34,650 nt of DNA, from positions 1 through 34,650 of the forward strand of contig CALVRP010000092.1 of the NCBI GenBank assembly GCA_944358665.1, read 5' to 3'. The notes under the pieces are model-generated. The model saw nothing but the letters and a program-made list of their open reading frames with translations, had not been told where the DNA came from and did no database searches. Shown piece after piece: positions 23,550 through 31,804 of this stretch (the stretch's first letter is position 1; each line of letters starts with the position of its first letter). A program made the translations under genes and the position numbers. This DNA comes from an uncultured Bacilli bacterium (GTDB lineage: Bacteria > Bacillota_I > Bacilli_A > RF39 > UBA660).

Positions 23550-24788
23550 ATGGTAAATAAAGTTAGAAATTTAGTATTAACATTTGTTTTTGGATTTATA
23601 TGTTTTCCGGCATTCGCAAATGCCGAAACATTAGATGAGTATATTGCTCAAGCGGAAGCTAAATTAAATCAAGAAAGAGCTGCTACTGAGAAAAAACAAA
23701 TGACTGAAGAAGAAAAAGAAGAAGCTTTAGCTGAAAAAGAAACAGTCACTAATGAAATTGATAGTATAGAAAACGAAATAACAACTTTAGAAAATGATAT
23801 TAAAGAGCTTGAGGATTCAATTGCAAAAAAAGATGACGAAATAAAACAACTTATGTCTTTTGTTCAAATAACAAATGGGGACTCTAGTTATTTAGAATAT
23901 ATTTTTGGCGCCCAAGATTTTACTGATTTTATTTATCGTATTTCCGTCGCTGAACAACTTTCTGATTATAATGATAATTTAATGGAAGAATATAATAATG
24001 CGGTAAAAGAGCAGGAAGCTAAACAGAAAGAACTTGATCAAAAACAAGAAGATTTATCGGCTAAAAATAAAGAATTGCAAGAACTAGTAAACAAACTTTC
24101 AGCTGAAATAGATGAACTTAATGATAATGTTCAAACATATCAAGCTGAATATGATAACCTTATGAATTATGTTAACGCTTTAAAAGAAATGGGTTGCCGA
24201 GGAAATGAAGATATGGATACTTGTGAAGCAAGAATTAATCCGCCTCAAGTAACAACTGGAGGTGGTTCTAGTAGTGGCTCTTCTGGTGGTAGCTCCGGTG
24301 GGTCTTCCGGTGGTAGTGTAACGGGTGGTGGAAGTAGTGGCTTTTATATTCCACTTACAAAAGGTAAAGTAACCCAAAACTATTATGGTAATAGTCATAA
24401 TGCTATTGATATAACTAATTATGAAGGTGCTCCTGTATATGCAATAACAACAGGAACCGTAATAACAATTTCAAGAAATCAATCATGTGGTAAAAATATT
24501 GTCTATATTCTTCATAATGTTAATGGTCAAAACTATACAACCGTTTACTACCATTTAAAAACAGTAACCGTATCAGTAGGCCAGACCGTTTACTACACAA
24601 CACAAATTGGTACACAAGGTGGTAATCCAAGTTATGATAGTTGTTCAACGGGCTCACATTTAGACTTTAAATTATTTAAGGGTCGTTATTTAAAGGATTT
24701 CTTTACCTTAAGCCGAGGACCACATATGGATCCAAGAACATGGCTTACACAATTACCTGGTGAAGGCAGTAAATTCTATAGTCGCTAA
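23550..24788 (+). CDS. CwlO-like M23-domain protein, paralogue with altered zinc site
   Basis: 412 residues and clearly a duplicate of the preceding gene: signal peptide to about residue 26 (ANA-E), matching coiled coils, and the shared YLEYIFGAQDFTDFIYRISV segment. A Gly/Ser-rich linker (about 233-265) joins it to the M23 domain. The first site is kept (His283 and Asp287 in HNAID), but the HxH motif reads His370-Leu-Asp372, so the usual third zinc ligand His is Asp. It may bind zinc differently, or be inactive and act as an activator, as degenerate LytM proteins do elsewhere. GGTGG precedes ATG 23550. Own promoter and terminator separate its control from the first copy. Confidence 0.92.
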   Translation: MVNKVRNLVLTFVFGFICFPAFANAETLDEYIAQAEAKLNQERAATEKKQMTEEEKEEALAEKETVTNEIDSIENEITTLENDIKELEDSIAKKDDEIKQLMSFVQITNGDSSYLEYIFGAQDFTDFIYRISVAEQLSDYNDNLMEEYNNAVKEQEAKQKELDQKQEDLSAKNKELQELVNKLSAEIDELNDNVQTYQAEYDNLMNYVNALKEMGCRGNEDMDTCEARINPPQVTTGGGSSSGSSGGSSGGSSGGSVTGGGSSGFYIPLTKGKVTQNYYGNSHNAIDITNYEGAPVYAITTGTVITISRNQSCGKNIVYILHNVNGQNYTTVYYHLKTVTVSVGQTVYYTTQIGTQGGNPSYDSCSTGSHLDFKLFKGRYLKDFFTLSRGPHMDPRTWLTQLPGEGSKFYSR

Positions 24789-24792
24789 TCAT

Positions 24793-24822
24793 AAAGGAGT
24801 ATAAGTCTATATTCCTTTTTTT
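24793..24822 (+). terminator. Intrinsic terminator after the second M23 gene
   Basis: AAAGGAGTATA pairs with TATATTCCTTT (one G-T pair), then a T-run. Confidence 0.8.
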
Positions 24823-24851
24823 GACTTTTTCCACGATATTCTTTGTATAAA
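24821..24851 (+). promoter_or_regulatory. Candidate promoter of the cse60-like gene
   Basis: TTGACT (24821-24826) uses the last T of the preceding terminator. TATAAA (24846-24851) follows after a long 19-base spacer. Confidence 0.45.
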
Positions 24852-24868
24852 ATAAAATTGGTGATATA

Positions 24869-25039
24869 ATGAAAGTAAAAGTTTTTGATGAAGGACATGA
24901 AAAAGATTTAGAAAATGCAATTAACAGTTTTATTACTGAAGCAAATCCAGAAATCATAGATATTCATTATGCGGTTAGTGTTAGTGTGTTTTCAGAAGAA
25001 CAAATATATTGTTTTTCAGCGTTAATCGTTTATAGGTAG
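24869..25039 (+). CDS. Cse60-like small protein
   Basis: A 56-residue ORF, MKVKVFDEGHEKDLENAINS onward, ending in EEQIYCFSALIVYR. Start, length and the IYCFSALI ending resemble the Bacillus sporulation protein Cse60 family, whose function is not known. GGTGAT precedes ATG 24869. Its last codons overlap the ribosome site of the flippase gene that begins 11 bases later, so the two form an operon. A Cse60 homologue does not prove that this organism makes spores, since the family also occurs in non-spore-formers. Confidence 0.8.
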   Translation: MKVKVFDEGHEKDLENAINSFITEANPEIIDIHYAVSVSVFSEEQIYCFSALIVYR

Positions 25040-25050
25040 GGTGATTTAAA

Positions 25051-26700
25051 TTGAAAAAAACAGGTTTTTTAGCCGGTGCTGCTATTTCAACATTTGGAAT
25101 AGTCGTTTGTAAAATAATTGGTTTACTATATGTAATTCCATTTTATGCTATTATTGGTGTTCAGGGTGGAGCTTTATATAGTTATGCTTATTCAATATAT
25201 AATATGTTTTTAAATCTTGCAACTAGTGGTATTCCAGTAGCTATGAGTAAAGTAATTAGTGAATATAATGCTAAAGGATATTATAATACTAAAGAAAGAA
25301 CTTTTAAGGTTGGGCTTAAAATAATTACGGTTTTAGGAATATTGTCTTTTTTAGCTTTATTTATTTTCGCTCCACAAATTGCTTATTTAATAATTGGTGA
25401 TGTTAAAGGTGGAAATAGTATTGAAGATGTTACAATGGTTATTAGAGTTATTTCTACGGCTATTTTAGTAGTGCCTTTTTTAAGTGTATCTAAGGGGTAT
25501 TTACAAGGGCATAAGATTATGACAACCTCTTCTGTTGCTAATATTTTAGAGCAGGTAGTTCGTGTTATCGTAATTTTAGCTGGTTCATTCTTTGCTTTAA
25601 AAGTTTTCCATTTATCTTTAAATACGGCGGTTGGCGTTGCCGTATTTGGTGCCACAGTTGGTGCTATTGCGGCTTATTTCTATGTATCTAAGCAAATAAA
25701 AAAGAACAAAAAATCTTTAAAAAGAGATGTTAAGGCTACAACCGTTGAAACAAAAATTACTCCTAAAGATATTGCAAAAAAAATTATTTTTTATGCATTA
25801 CCATTCGTTGTTATTTCTGTTCTTCAGTCAGCTTTTACCATGGTTGATGTCTTTACGGTTGTTAAAAGTTTAGTAGATCTTGGATATACTACAGCCATTA
25901 GTGAAAATGTTATTAGTGTTATTTCTACTTGGGGTTCTAAATTAAATATGATTGTTATGGCTATTTCTACGGGAATTATAACAAGTTTAATTCCTGCAAT
26001 CGCAAGTGCCTATGCCATTAAAAACTTCAAAGAACTACATGGTAAAATTAATGAGGCTCTTCAGGTTTTAATGTTAATAACAATCCCACTTTCTGTTGGT
26101 ATTAGTTTTATGGCTGGTAGCGTTTGGACAGTATTCTATGGTTATGATGAATTAAATATTTCTATTTTTGCTTTACTCATATTATCTCAAATTCCACTAT
26201 CTATTTTTACGGTTATGATTAATACTAATCAAACTTTAAATAATACAAAAGATTCAATTATTGCTTTAGTGGGTTCTTTAATTGTTAAAATATGTTTAAA
26301 CGTTCCATTTATGACTTTATTTAATCATATCGGTATAGAAGCATATTTCGCAACAATTGTCTTAAACATTATTATTGATACATGTGCTAGTTTATTCTTA
26401 CTTTATAGAGTAAAAGTCAAAACCGGTATAAATTACTTTAAATCAATAAAAACTTTTATCAAAGTAATTTTATGTACAGCTATCATGGTTTTAGGCCTTT
26501 CAATCATTAATTTATTTATTCCAAATGTATCTCCGTCAAGATTTATTTCAATTTTGTATATAATTTTATATGGAATAATTGGTGTAATTATTTATTTCTT
26601 TGTTGCTTATAAATCTAATACTTTAGCTGAAATTTTTGGTAAAGATTTTTTAAGTAAAATAAAAGCAAAGATTCCGAAACTTAAAGTGGACAAAAAATAG
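25051..26700 (+). CDS. MurJ/SpoVB-type lipid-linked oligosaccharide flippase
   Basis: A 549-residue polytopic protein of the MVF/polysaccharide-transporter superfamily, with about 14 membrane helices. The N-terminus GFLAGAAISTFGIVVCKIIGLLYVIPFYAI and the later YSIYNMFLNLATSGIPVAMSKVISEYN are typical of YtgP(MurJ)/SpoVB proteins. A cytoplasmic basic linker lies near residues 217-245 (KQIKKNKKSLKRDVK), and the protein ends in a Lys-rich tail. It probably flips lipid II or another lipid-linked sugar for the wall. TTG start (25051) with AGGGTGAT upstream. Whether it is the essential MurJ or a sporulation- or capsule-type paralogue cannot be told here. Confidence 0.88.
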   Translation: MKKTGFLAGAAISTFGIVVCKIIGLLYVIPFYAIIGVQGGALYSYAYSIYNMFLNLATSGIPVAMSKVISEYNAKGYYNTKERTFKVGLKIITVLGILSFLALFIFAPQIAYLIIGDVKGGNSIEDVTMVIRVISTAILVVPFLSVSKGYLQGHKIMTTSSVANILEQVVRVIVILAGSFFALKVFHLSLNTAVGVAVFGATVGAIAAYFYVSKQIKKNKKSLKRDVKATTVETKITPKDIAKKIIFYALPFVVISVLQSAFTMVDVFTVVKSLVDLGYTTAISENVISVISTWGSKLNMIVMAISTGIITSLIPAIASAYAIKNFKELHGKINEALQVLMLITIPLSVGISFMAGSVWTVFYGYDELNISIFALLILSQIPLSIFTVMINTNQTLNNTKDSIIALVGSLIVKICLNVPFMTLFNHIGIEAYFATIVLNIIIDTCASLFLLYRVKVKTGINYFKSIKTFIKVILCTAIMVLGLSIINLFIPNVSPSRFISILYIILYGIIGVIIYFFVAYKSNTLAEIFGKDFLSKIKAKIPKLKVDKK

Positions 26701-26742
26701 TTTTATATGATATATTAATAAAGAGAAGTTAGGGGTGAAGTT

Positions 26743-27978
26743 ATGGAAGAACTTTCATTTTTAGAAAAATTACAAATCCTGGGTAACAATGTAATTGCTC
26801 ATCCCTTTTTTCTTATTATTTTGATTGTTCCGATGATTATTATGTTCTTAGAACGTGATACAACTAAGAAAGAGAAAGATATAAAAAAAATAATTTTATT
26901 AATATATATAATTGTTATTGCGGTTGTCTTATTTATTGGAGGTTCGACTTTGTTTGAACTTTTCGATAATGTTGTTGATGGCATATTTATGACTTTGTAT
27001 TTTCCAAACTTTATTACCTTATTTGTTGTAATTATTATTTCAGCGATTATATGTTTAATTACAGTTTTTAGAAAAAAAATGCCTAAGGCTATTAGAATTA
27101 CTAACTTTGTGGGTTTTGCAGTTGTTCAAACATTATTTTGTTTAGTCTTGGTTGCGATTCAATCTAACGATGTAAACATTTATAAGGAAAATGCTTTATA
27201 TAGTAATAGTGATGTTTTAACATTGATGCAATTATTGATGGGGGCTTTCCTTTTACAAATAGTAACGGTATGTGTTATCACTTTAATCAATAGAATTACA
27301 GAGATGATTGAAGAAAAAGATAATATTTTAAGTGAGGATAAAAAGCCCGTTACTAATAATGAACAATTAATAAGTAATGAAATTAAAGAACATACGGAGG
27401 GAAGACCGGTAGTTCTGCAAGCTAAATTAGTTAGTTTAAAAGATGTTTCATTAAAAGAAAAAACAAAAAAAGATGCTTTGGACGAAGAAAAAAAGAAAAA
27501 AGATTTGCCTGAGGCACAAGAGAATATATTTGAAACAAAACCAGAAAAAGTGAAAAAAGATAATTTCACAAAAGAAAAAGATAGTATTTTTAAAGCTAAG
27601 CCAGAAAAAGTAGTTACTCCTGTAGAACTTGGTGCTATGCCAAATATAGTATCAGTTAAACCGGCCAAGCCACAAGAAAGAACTGTTAAACCGAAGCCAG
27701 TTAAGCCAGATTTAATGAAACCGATGGAACCGCCAAAGCCGAAAAAAACTACAGATTTAAGGAATGTTGTTTTAACTGTATCTAATTTAAAGATATTTAA
27801 AACTAAAGAAACAATAAAACATTCTAGACATATGAAATACTATAAAAAAGCTATTATTAATACTTTTGAAAGTCATCCGATTGAAAATTTAGAAATTATT
27901 AATTTTAACTTAATGGTTGATACTTTGAAAACAATTAATATTAAAAATATTCATACAAATAAAAAAGTTCATATATAA
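26743..27978 (+). CDS. Membrane protein with Lys/Pro-rich cytoplasmic tail, unknown function
   Basis: 411 residues and no family I recognise. Five membrane segments occupy about residues 22-185. A long charged, disordered-looking tail follows (about 190-335), with two near copies of a short motif (ENIFETKPEKV and DSIFKAKPEKV) and a Lys/Pro run (KPVKPDLMKPMEPPKPKK). The last 75 residues look folded again (NVVLTVSNLKIFK, HPIENLEIINFNLMVDTLKT). GGGGTGA precedes ATG 26743. It may be transcribed from the flippase operon, since no terminator is seen in the 42-base gap. Its own terminator overlaps its last codons. The tail could bind an acidic partner or nucleic acid; no function is assigned. Confidence 0.8.
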   Translation: MEELSFLEKLQILGNNVIAHPFFLIILIVPMIIMFLERDTTKKEKDIKKIILLIYIIVIAVVLFIGGSTLFELFDNVVDGIFMTLYFPNFITLFVVIIISAIICLITVFRKKMPKAIRITNFVGFAVVQTLFCLVLVAIQSNDVNIYKENALYSNSDVLTLMQLLMGAFLLQIVTVCVITLINRITEMIEEKDNILSEDKKPVTNNEQLISNEIKEHTEGRPVVLQAKLVSLKDVSLKEKTKKDALDEEKKKKDLPEAQENIFETKPEKVKKDNFTKEKDSIFKAKPEKVVTPVELGAMPNIVSVKPAKPQERTVKPKPVKPDLMKPMEPPKPKKTTDLRNVVLTVSNLKIFKTKETIKHSRHMKYYKKAIINTFESHPIENLEIINFNLMVDTLKTINIKNIHTNKKVHI

Positions 27979-28005
27979 ATCTTAAGAGAAAATATGAACT
28001 TTTTA
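27962..28005 (+). terminator. Intrinsic terminator overlapping the end of the membrane-protein gene
   Basis: AAAAAGTTCATAT (27962-27974) pairs with ATATGAACTTTTT (27992-28004). Confidence 0.85.
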
Positions 28006-28134
28006 TTATACGAAGAAATTCATTATATATAAATTACACCGTGTTAAAAAAATTTTCTTTTAGCATAATTTGTTGATTAGAACATAAAATATTTGCTCAT
28101 TATATACATAGAATATAAAAGAAAGGAGCTAATA

Positions 28135-30426
28135 ATGTTTGGAAATTATGAAGAAAAGGCAAGGAAGGTATTAATTGATGCTAAAAAGGAAATGCAAGAA
28201 TTAAATCATCCTTATATCTCTTCGGAGCATCTTTTGCTTTCTCTTTTGAAAAATGATAAGGAAATTAGTGATAAGTTAAAAAAATATGATGTAGATTATC
28301 AAACTTTAAAAAAAGAAATTATTAAAGTGATAGGTAAGGGTTCAAAACCTAGCCCTTGGTTTTTATATACTCCATTATTAAAACGAATCTTAGAAACAGC
28401 AGGATTAGATGCGAAAGAAAATAATAATGGTACCGTAACTACTAGTCATCTAATGTCTTCTTTATTAGAAGAAGGGGAAGGAGTTGCGATTAGAATTTTA
28501 ATTGGTATGGATGTTGATGTCGATGATTTATATAGTGAATTTACTTACAAATTAATTACTCATCAAACTAATAAAAAGTTACTACTAGAAGAACTTGGGG
28601 TAAATTTAAATAAAAAAGCTTTAAATGGTAAATTAGATCCTGTAACAGGTAGGGATAAAGAGATTAAAAGAGTTCTTGAAATACTATCTAGAAGAACTAA
28701 GAATAATCCACTTTTAATTGGTCCGGCTGGTGTTGGAAAAACCGCTATTGTTGAACAGCTAGCAAATATGATAGTAAGTGGAAATGTTCCCGTGAGTTTA
28801 AGAGATAAAAAAATAATTAGTTTAGATATGGCCACATCGGTTGCCGGAACTAAATATCGCGGAGAATTTGAAGAACGCATGCGAAAAATAATTGATGAAA
28901 TAGAATCTAATGACGATATTATTTTATTTATCGATGAAATTCATACTTTAGTTGGAGCCGGTGGAGCCGAAGGAGCGATTGATGCTTCTAATATTTTCAA
29001 ACCCGCTTTAGCCAGAGGAAAACTAAGGTGTATTGGAGCTACTACAACAAGTGAATATAAAAAATATATTGAAAAAGATAGCGCTTTAGAGAGAAGGTTT
29101 CAAAAAGTTGTAATTGAAGAACCTAATAAAGAAACTGTTAAAGATATTTTAATGAACCTCAAAGATATATATGAAAGTTTTCATAAAGTAATTATTGATG
29201 AAGAGATTATTAATTTAATTATTAATCTTTCAGAAAAATATATTTATAATCGCAATGAGCCAGATAGATCAATTGATGTTTTGGATGAAGTATGTGCGCG
29301 CGTTAGTCTTAAAGAAAGCAAAAAATTAAAAGAATATCGTTTATATAATGAGAAATTAAAAGAAGTCATCGCGTGTAAAAAGAAATATATTTTAGATAGT
29401 GATTTTGATAAAGCTTCTGAATATAAAAATAAAGAATTTGAAATTATGAATAAAATAAATGAAATAGAACTTACTTTATATAAAGAGCATCGTAAAAAAG
29501 TTACAAAAATAGATGTAGCTAAAGTAGTTAGCGCTAAAACCGGTATTCCTGTTTATGAACTATTAAATGAAAAGAAAAAAGTTATTAAAGAAATTGAAAA
29601 GAAATTTAAAAAAAGTATTATCGGTCAAGATGAAGCAATTCATGAAGTAACTAGCATAGCGAAAAAAATTAAATTAGGTTTAAATGATAGATGTTATTCT
29701 CTTATGTTCTGTGGTCCATCTGGTGTTGGAAAAACTGAACTTGCGAAATTGTTTGGCGAAGCAGTTTCTGGTAAAAGAAATATAATCAAACTTGATATGA
29801 GTGAATATAAAGAAGCTCACAGTGCGAGTAAAATTATTGGAGCGCCTCCAGGATATGTTGGCTATGATGATGTGGATAATGTTTTAGAGGAAATAAAAAA
29901 CAAACCATTTTCAGTCTTAATATTAGATGAAATTGAAAAAGCCCACCCTAATATTATTAACTTGTTTTTAAGTGTTCTAGATGAAGGATGCCTCAAAGAT
30001 AGTAAAGGAACAACCGTACGATTTGATAATGTTATTATAATTATGACATCAAATGCGGGTTTTGATACTATTAATGTTGGTTTTAATAAAAATAACCAGC
30101 TGAATACAAAATTAAATGATAGCTTTTCGATTCCTTTTATGAATAGAGTTGATAATATTATAGAGTTTAATCGTTTAAAAGAAGAAGATATTGAAAAAAT
30201 TATAAATAATAAAATAAAAGAATTAAAAAATAAATATCAAGATAAGATAGATATTAAAGTATCTTCTAAAGTTTTAAAAGAATTAATTAATCTGACTGAT
30301 TATGAAGAGTATGGCGCAAGAAAAGTTAGTAAAGTAGTTAAAGATAAATTAGAAAATATTGTTATTGAAGCTTTACTTGATGATAAAAAAAGTATTTATA
30401 TTAAAGATATTATGCAGACAGTGTAA
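28135..30426 (+). CDS. clpC: ClpC-type AAA+ protease ATPase
   Basis: ClpC unfolds substrates and feeds them to ClpP. The 763-residue protein has the Clp N-domain (about 1-140, FGNYEEKARKVLIDAKKE and HPYISSEHLLLSLL). The first AAA+ module has Walker A GPAGVGKT (196-203) and Walker B ILFIDEIHT. A short middle region carries a UVR-like motif (DFDKASEYKNKEFEIMNKI), which separates ClpC from ClpB. The second AAA+ module has GPSGVGKT (527-534) and VLILDEIEKA, followed by the Clp D2-small domain (YGARKVSKVVKDKLE). ATG 28135 is placed behind AAAGGAG; the longer reading from 28093 lacks a ribosome site. In the 130 bases upstream I see no CtsR-type heptad repeat and no CIRCE element. mcsA, mcsB and ctsR are not adjacent, unlike in Bacillus. 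Confidence 0.95.
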   Translation: MFGNYEEKARKVLIDAKKEMQELNHPYISSEHLLLSLLKNDKEISDKLKKYDVDYQTLKKEIIKVIGKGSKPSPWFLYTPLLKRILETAGLDAKENNNGTVTTSHLMSSLLEEGEGVAIRILIGMDVDVDDLYSEFTYKLITHQTNKKLLLEELGVNLNKKALNGKLDPVTGRDKEIKRVLEILSRRTKNNPLLIGPAGVGKTAIVEQLANMIVSGNVPVSLRDKKIISLDMATSVAGTKYRGEFEERMRKIIDEIESNDDIILFIDEIHTLVGAGGAEGAIDASNIFKPALARGKLRCIGATTTSEYKKYIEKDSALERRFQKVVIEEPNKETVKDILMNLKDIYESFHKVIIDEEIINLIINLSEKYIYNRNEPDRSIDVLDEVCARVSLKESKKLKEYRLYNEKLKEVIACKKKYILDSDFDKASEYKNKEFEIMNKINEIELTLYKEHRKKVTKIDVAKVVSAKTGIPVYELLNEKKKVIKEIEKKFKKSIIGQDEAIHEVTSIAKKIKLGLNDRCYSLMFCGPSGVGKTELAKLFGEAVSGKRNIIKLDMSEYKEAHSASKIIGAPPGYVGYDDVDNVLEEIKNKPFSVLILDEIEKAHPNIINLFLSVLDEGCLKDSKGTTVRFDNVIIIMTSNAGFDTINVGFNKNNQLNTKLNDSFSIPFMNRVDNIIEFNRLKEEDIEKIINNKIKELKNKYQDKIDIKVSSKVLKELINLTDYEEYGARKVSKVVKDKLENIVIEALLDDKKSIYIKDIMQTV

Positions 30427-30442
30427 ACCCACTGTTTTTTTT
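30416..30442 (+). terminator. Intrinsic terminator after clpC
   Basis: ACAGTG/CACTGT with a 6-base loop followed by a T-run; the stem spans the stop codon. Confidence 0.85.
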
Positions 30443-30566
30443 GAAAGATAAACTGTTGATTACAATCATTAATATTTTATTTATTATATCATCGAAAAGT
30501 GTTCTTATGAACAACATAGTAAACTTCATAAAAAGTTTAGTCAGTATATTGAAAAAGAACAAAACG

Positions 30567-30575
30567 TGATATAAT
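30567..30575 (+). promoter_or_regulatory. Extended -10 promoter upstream of the RhuM gene
   Basis: TGATATAAT is a complete extended -10. The -35 region (TATTGA or TTGAAA near 30547-30554) is imperfect. The transcript would carry a leader of about 90 bases. Elsewhere in 30443-30670 I see only a short palindrome, TGTTC-TTAT-GAACA (30500-30513), and no gene. Confidence 0.55.
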
Positions 30576-30670
30576 TTTATTTAGTAGGAGTTATGTAGAT
30601 TTAAATTAAAAATAGTTAAAAAATCAGATATTGTATAGTTTAATTTAAGAAAAGGAGATGATGAATTAGT

Positions 30671-31690
30671 ATGGCAAAAGATTTAATGATTAGAAGTAGT
30701 AGTGCTGAATTTTTAATTTTTGAAAGACAAACTCATGATAAGGGAATCCAAGTTAGATTTGAAAATGGAGATTTATGGTTAACTCAAAGAGCCATTGGCG
30801 AGCTCTATAATGTTGATCGTACTGTAATTACAAAACATATAAAAAATATATATTCTGAATTGGAATTGAATGAACAGTCAACTAGTGCAATTTTTGCACT
30901 AGTTCAACAGGAAGGAAATCGTAATATTGAAAGAAAATTAAAATATTATAATTTAGATATGGTTATTTCTGTTGGTTATCGGGTTAATTCGGACAGGGCA
31001 ATTCAGTTTAGAAGATGGGCCACAAATATATTAAAAGAATTTTCTAAAAAAGGATATATAATTGATAAAAGAAGAATGGCTAACGGAACATTCTTTGATG
31101 AAGATTATTATGATTTATTATTAGCAGAAATAAGAGAAATAAGGTTATCTGAAAGAAGGTTTTATCAAAAAATTACCGATATTTATGCTACTAGCATTGA
31201 TTATGATAGAAAATCGCCGACAACAATTAAATTTTTTAAAAAAGTACAAAACAAAATGCACTATGCAGTATCACATCAAACCGCTGCTGAAATTATTTAT
31301 AATAGATCAAATGCTGAAAATGAGCATATGGGGCTTACAAATTGGAAAAACTCACCAAAGGGTAAAATACTGGAAACAGATGTGATAATTGCTAAGAACT
31401 ATTTATCTAAAGATGAATTAGAACAACTAGAATTAATTGTTACAGCTTTTTTAGATTTGGCTGAAGCTAGAGCCAAAAGACATATACCTATGACTATGGA
31501 AGATTGGGCTACTAGAATCGATAAATTTTTATTGTCTGATGATAGAGATATATTAAAAGATGCTGGTAAAATATCTCATGAAATAGCTTGTGATAAGGCT
31601 TTAACTGAATTTGAAAGATATAGAGTGAAACAAGACAAATTATATAAATCAGATTTTGATTTATTGTTAGAAGAAATAGATAAATCATAA
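30671..31690 (+). CDS. RhuM-family protein
   Basis: The 339-residue product matches the RhuM family (named from Salmonella SPI-3; biochemical role not established). The N-terminal region GDLWLTQRAIGELYNVDRTVITKHIKNIYSE looks like a helix-turn-helix. Next comes the strongly conserved block KLKYYNLDMVISVGYRVNSDRAIQFRRWATNILKEF. The C-terminal half is helical and includes AAEIIYNRSNAENEHMGLTNW. RhuM genes are often found inside or beside type I restriction loci and other variable regions. Here the next gene is a large SF2 helicase, but no hsd genes are visible. ATG 30671 is preceded by AAAGGAG about 12 bases away, rather far. Confidence 0.88.
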   Translation: MAKDLMIRSSSAEFLIFERQTHDKGIQVRFENGDLWLTQRAIGELYNVDRTVITKHIKNIYSELELNEQSTSAIFALVQQEGNRNIERKLKYYNLDMVISVGYRVNSDRAIQFRRWATNILKEFSKKGYIIDKRRMANGTFFDEDYYDLLLAEIREIRLSERRFYQKITDIYATSIDYDRKSPTTIKFFKKVQNKMHYAVSHQTAAEIIYNRSNAENEHMGLTNWKNSPKGKILETDVIIAKNYLSKDELEQLELIVTAFLDLAEARAKRHIPMTMEDWATRIDKFLLSDDRDILKDAGKISHEIACDKALTEFERYRVKQDKLYKSDFDLLLEEIDKS

Positions 31691-31742
31691 TTTAGGATAA
31701 TTTCAAATTGCATAGTAGCTAAACCCTGTTTTTTGTTTGAAT

Positions 31743-31771
31743 TTGCAAAATATCAGAAAATATTATAAAAT
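31743..31771 (+). promoter_or_regulatory. Promoter of the helicase gene
   Basis: TTGCAA (31743-31748), a 17-base spacer and TAAAAT (31766-31771). This is 34 bases before the helicase start, so it may be transcribed separately from rhuM. Confidence 0.6.
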
Positions 31772-31804
31772 AGCATTCAATGAAAAAAGAAACAGGTGGT
31801 TGAT

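Noticed and set aside
28006..28134. CtsR or CIRCE heat-shock operator before clpC
   Set aside because: I found neither a GGTCAAA heptad repeat nor the long CIRCE inverted repeat.
30500..30513. Operator palindrome TGTTC-TTAT-GAACA upstream of rhuM
   Set aside because: It is only five base pairs long and occurs once, so not strong enough to call a binding site.
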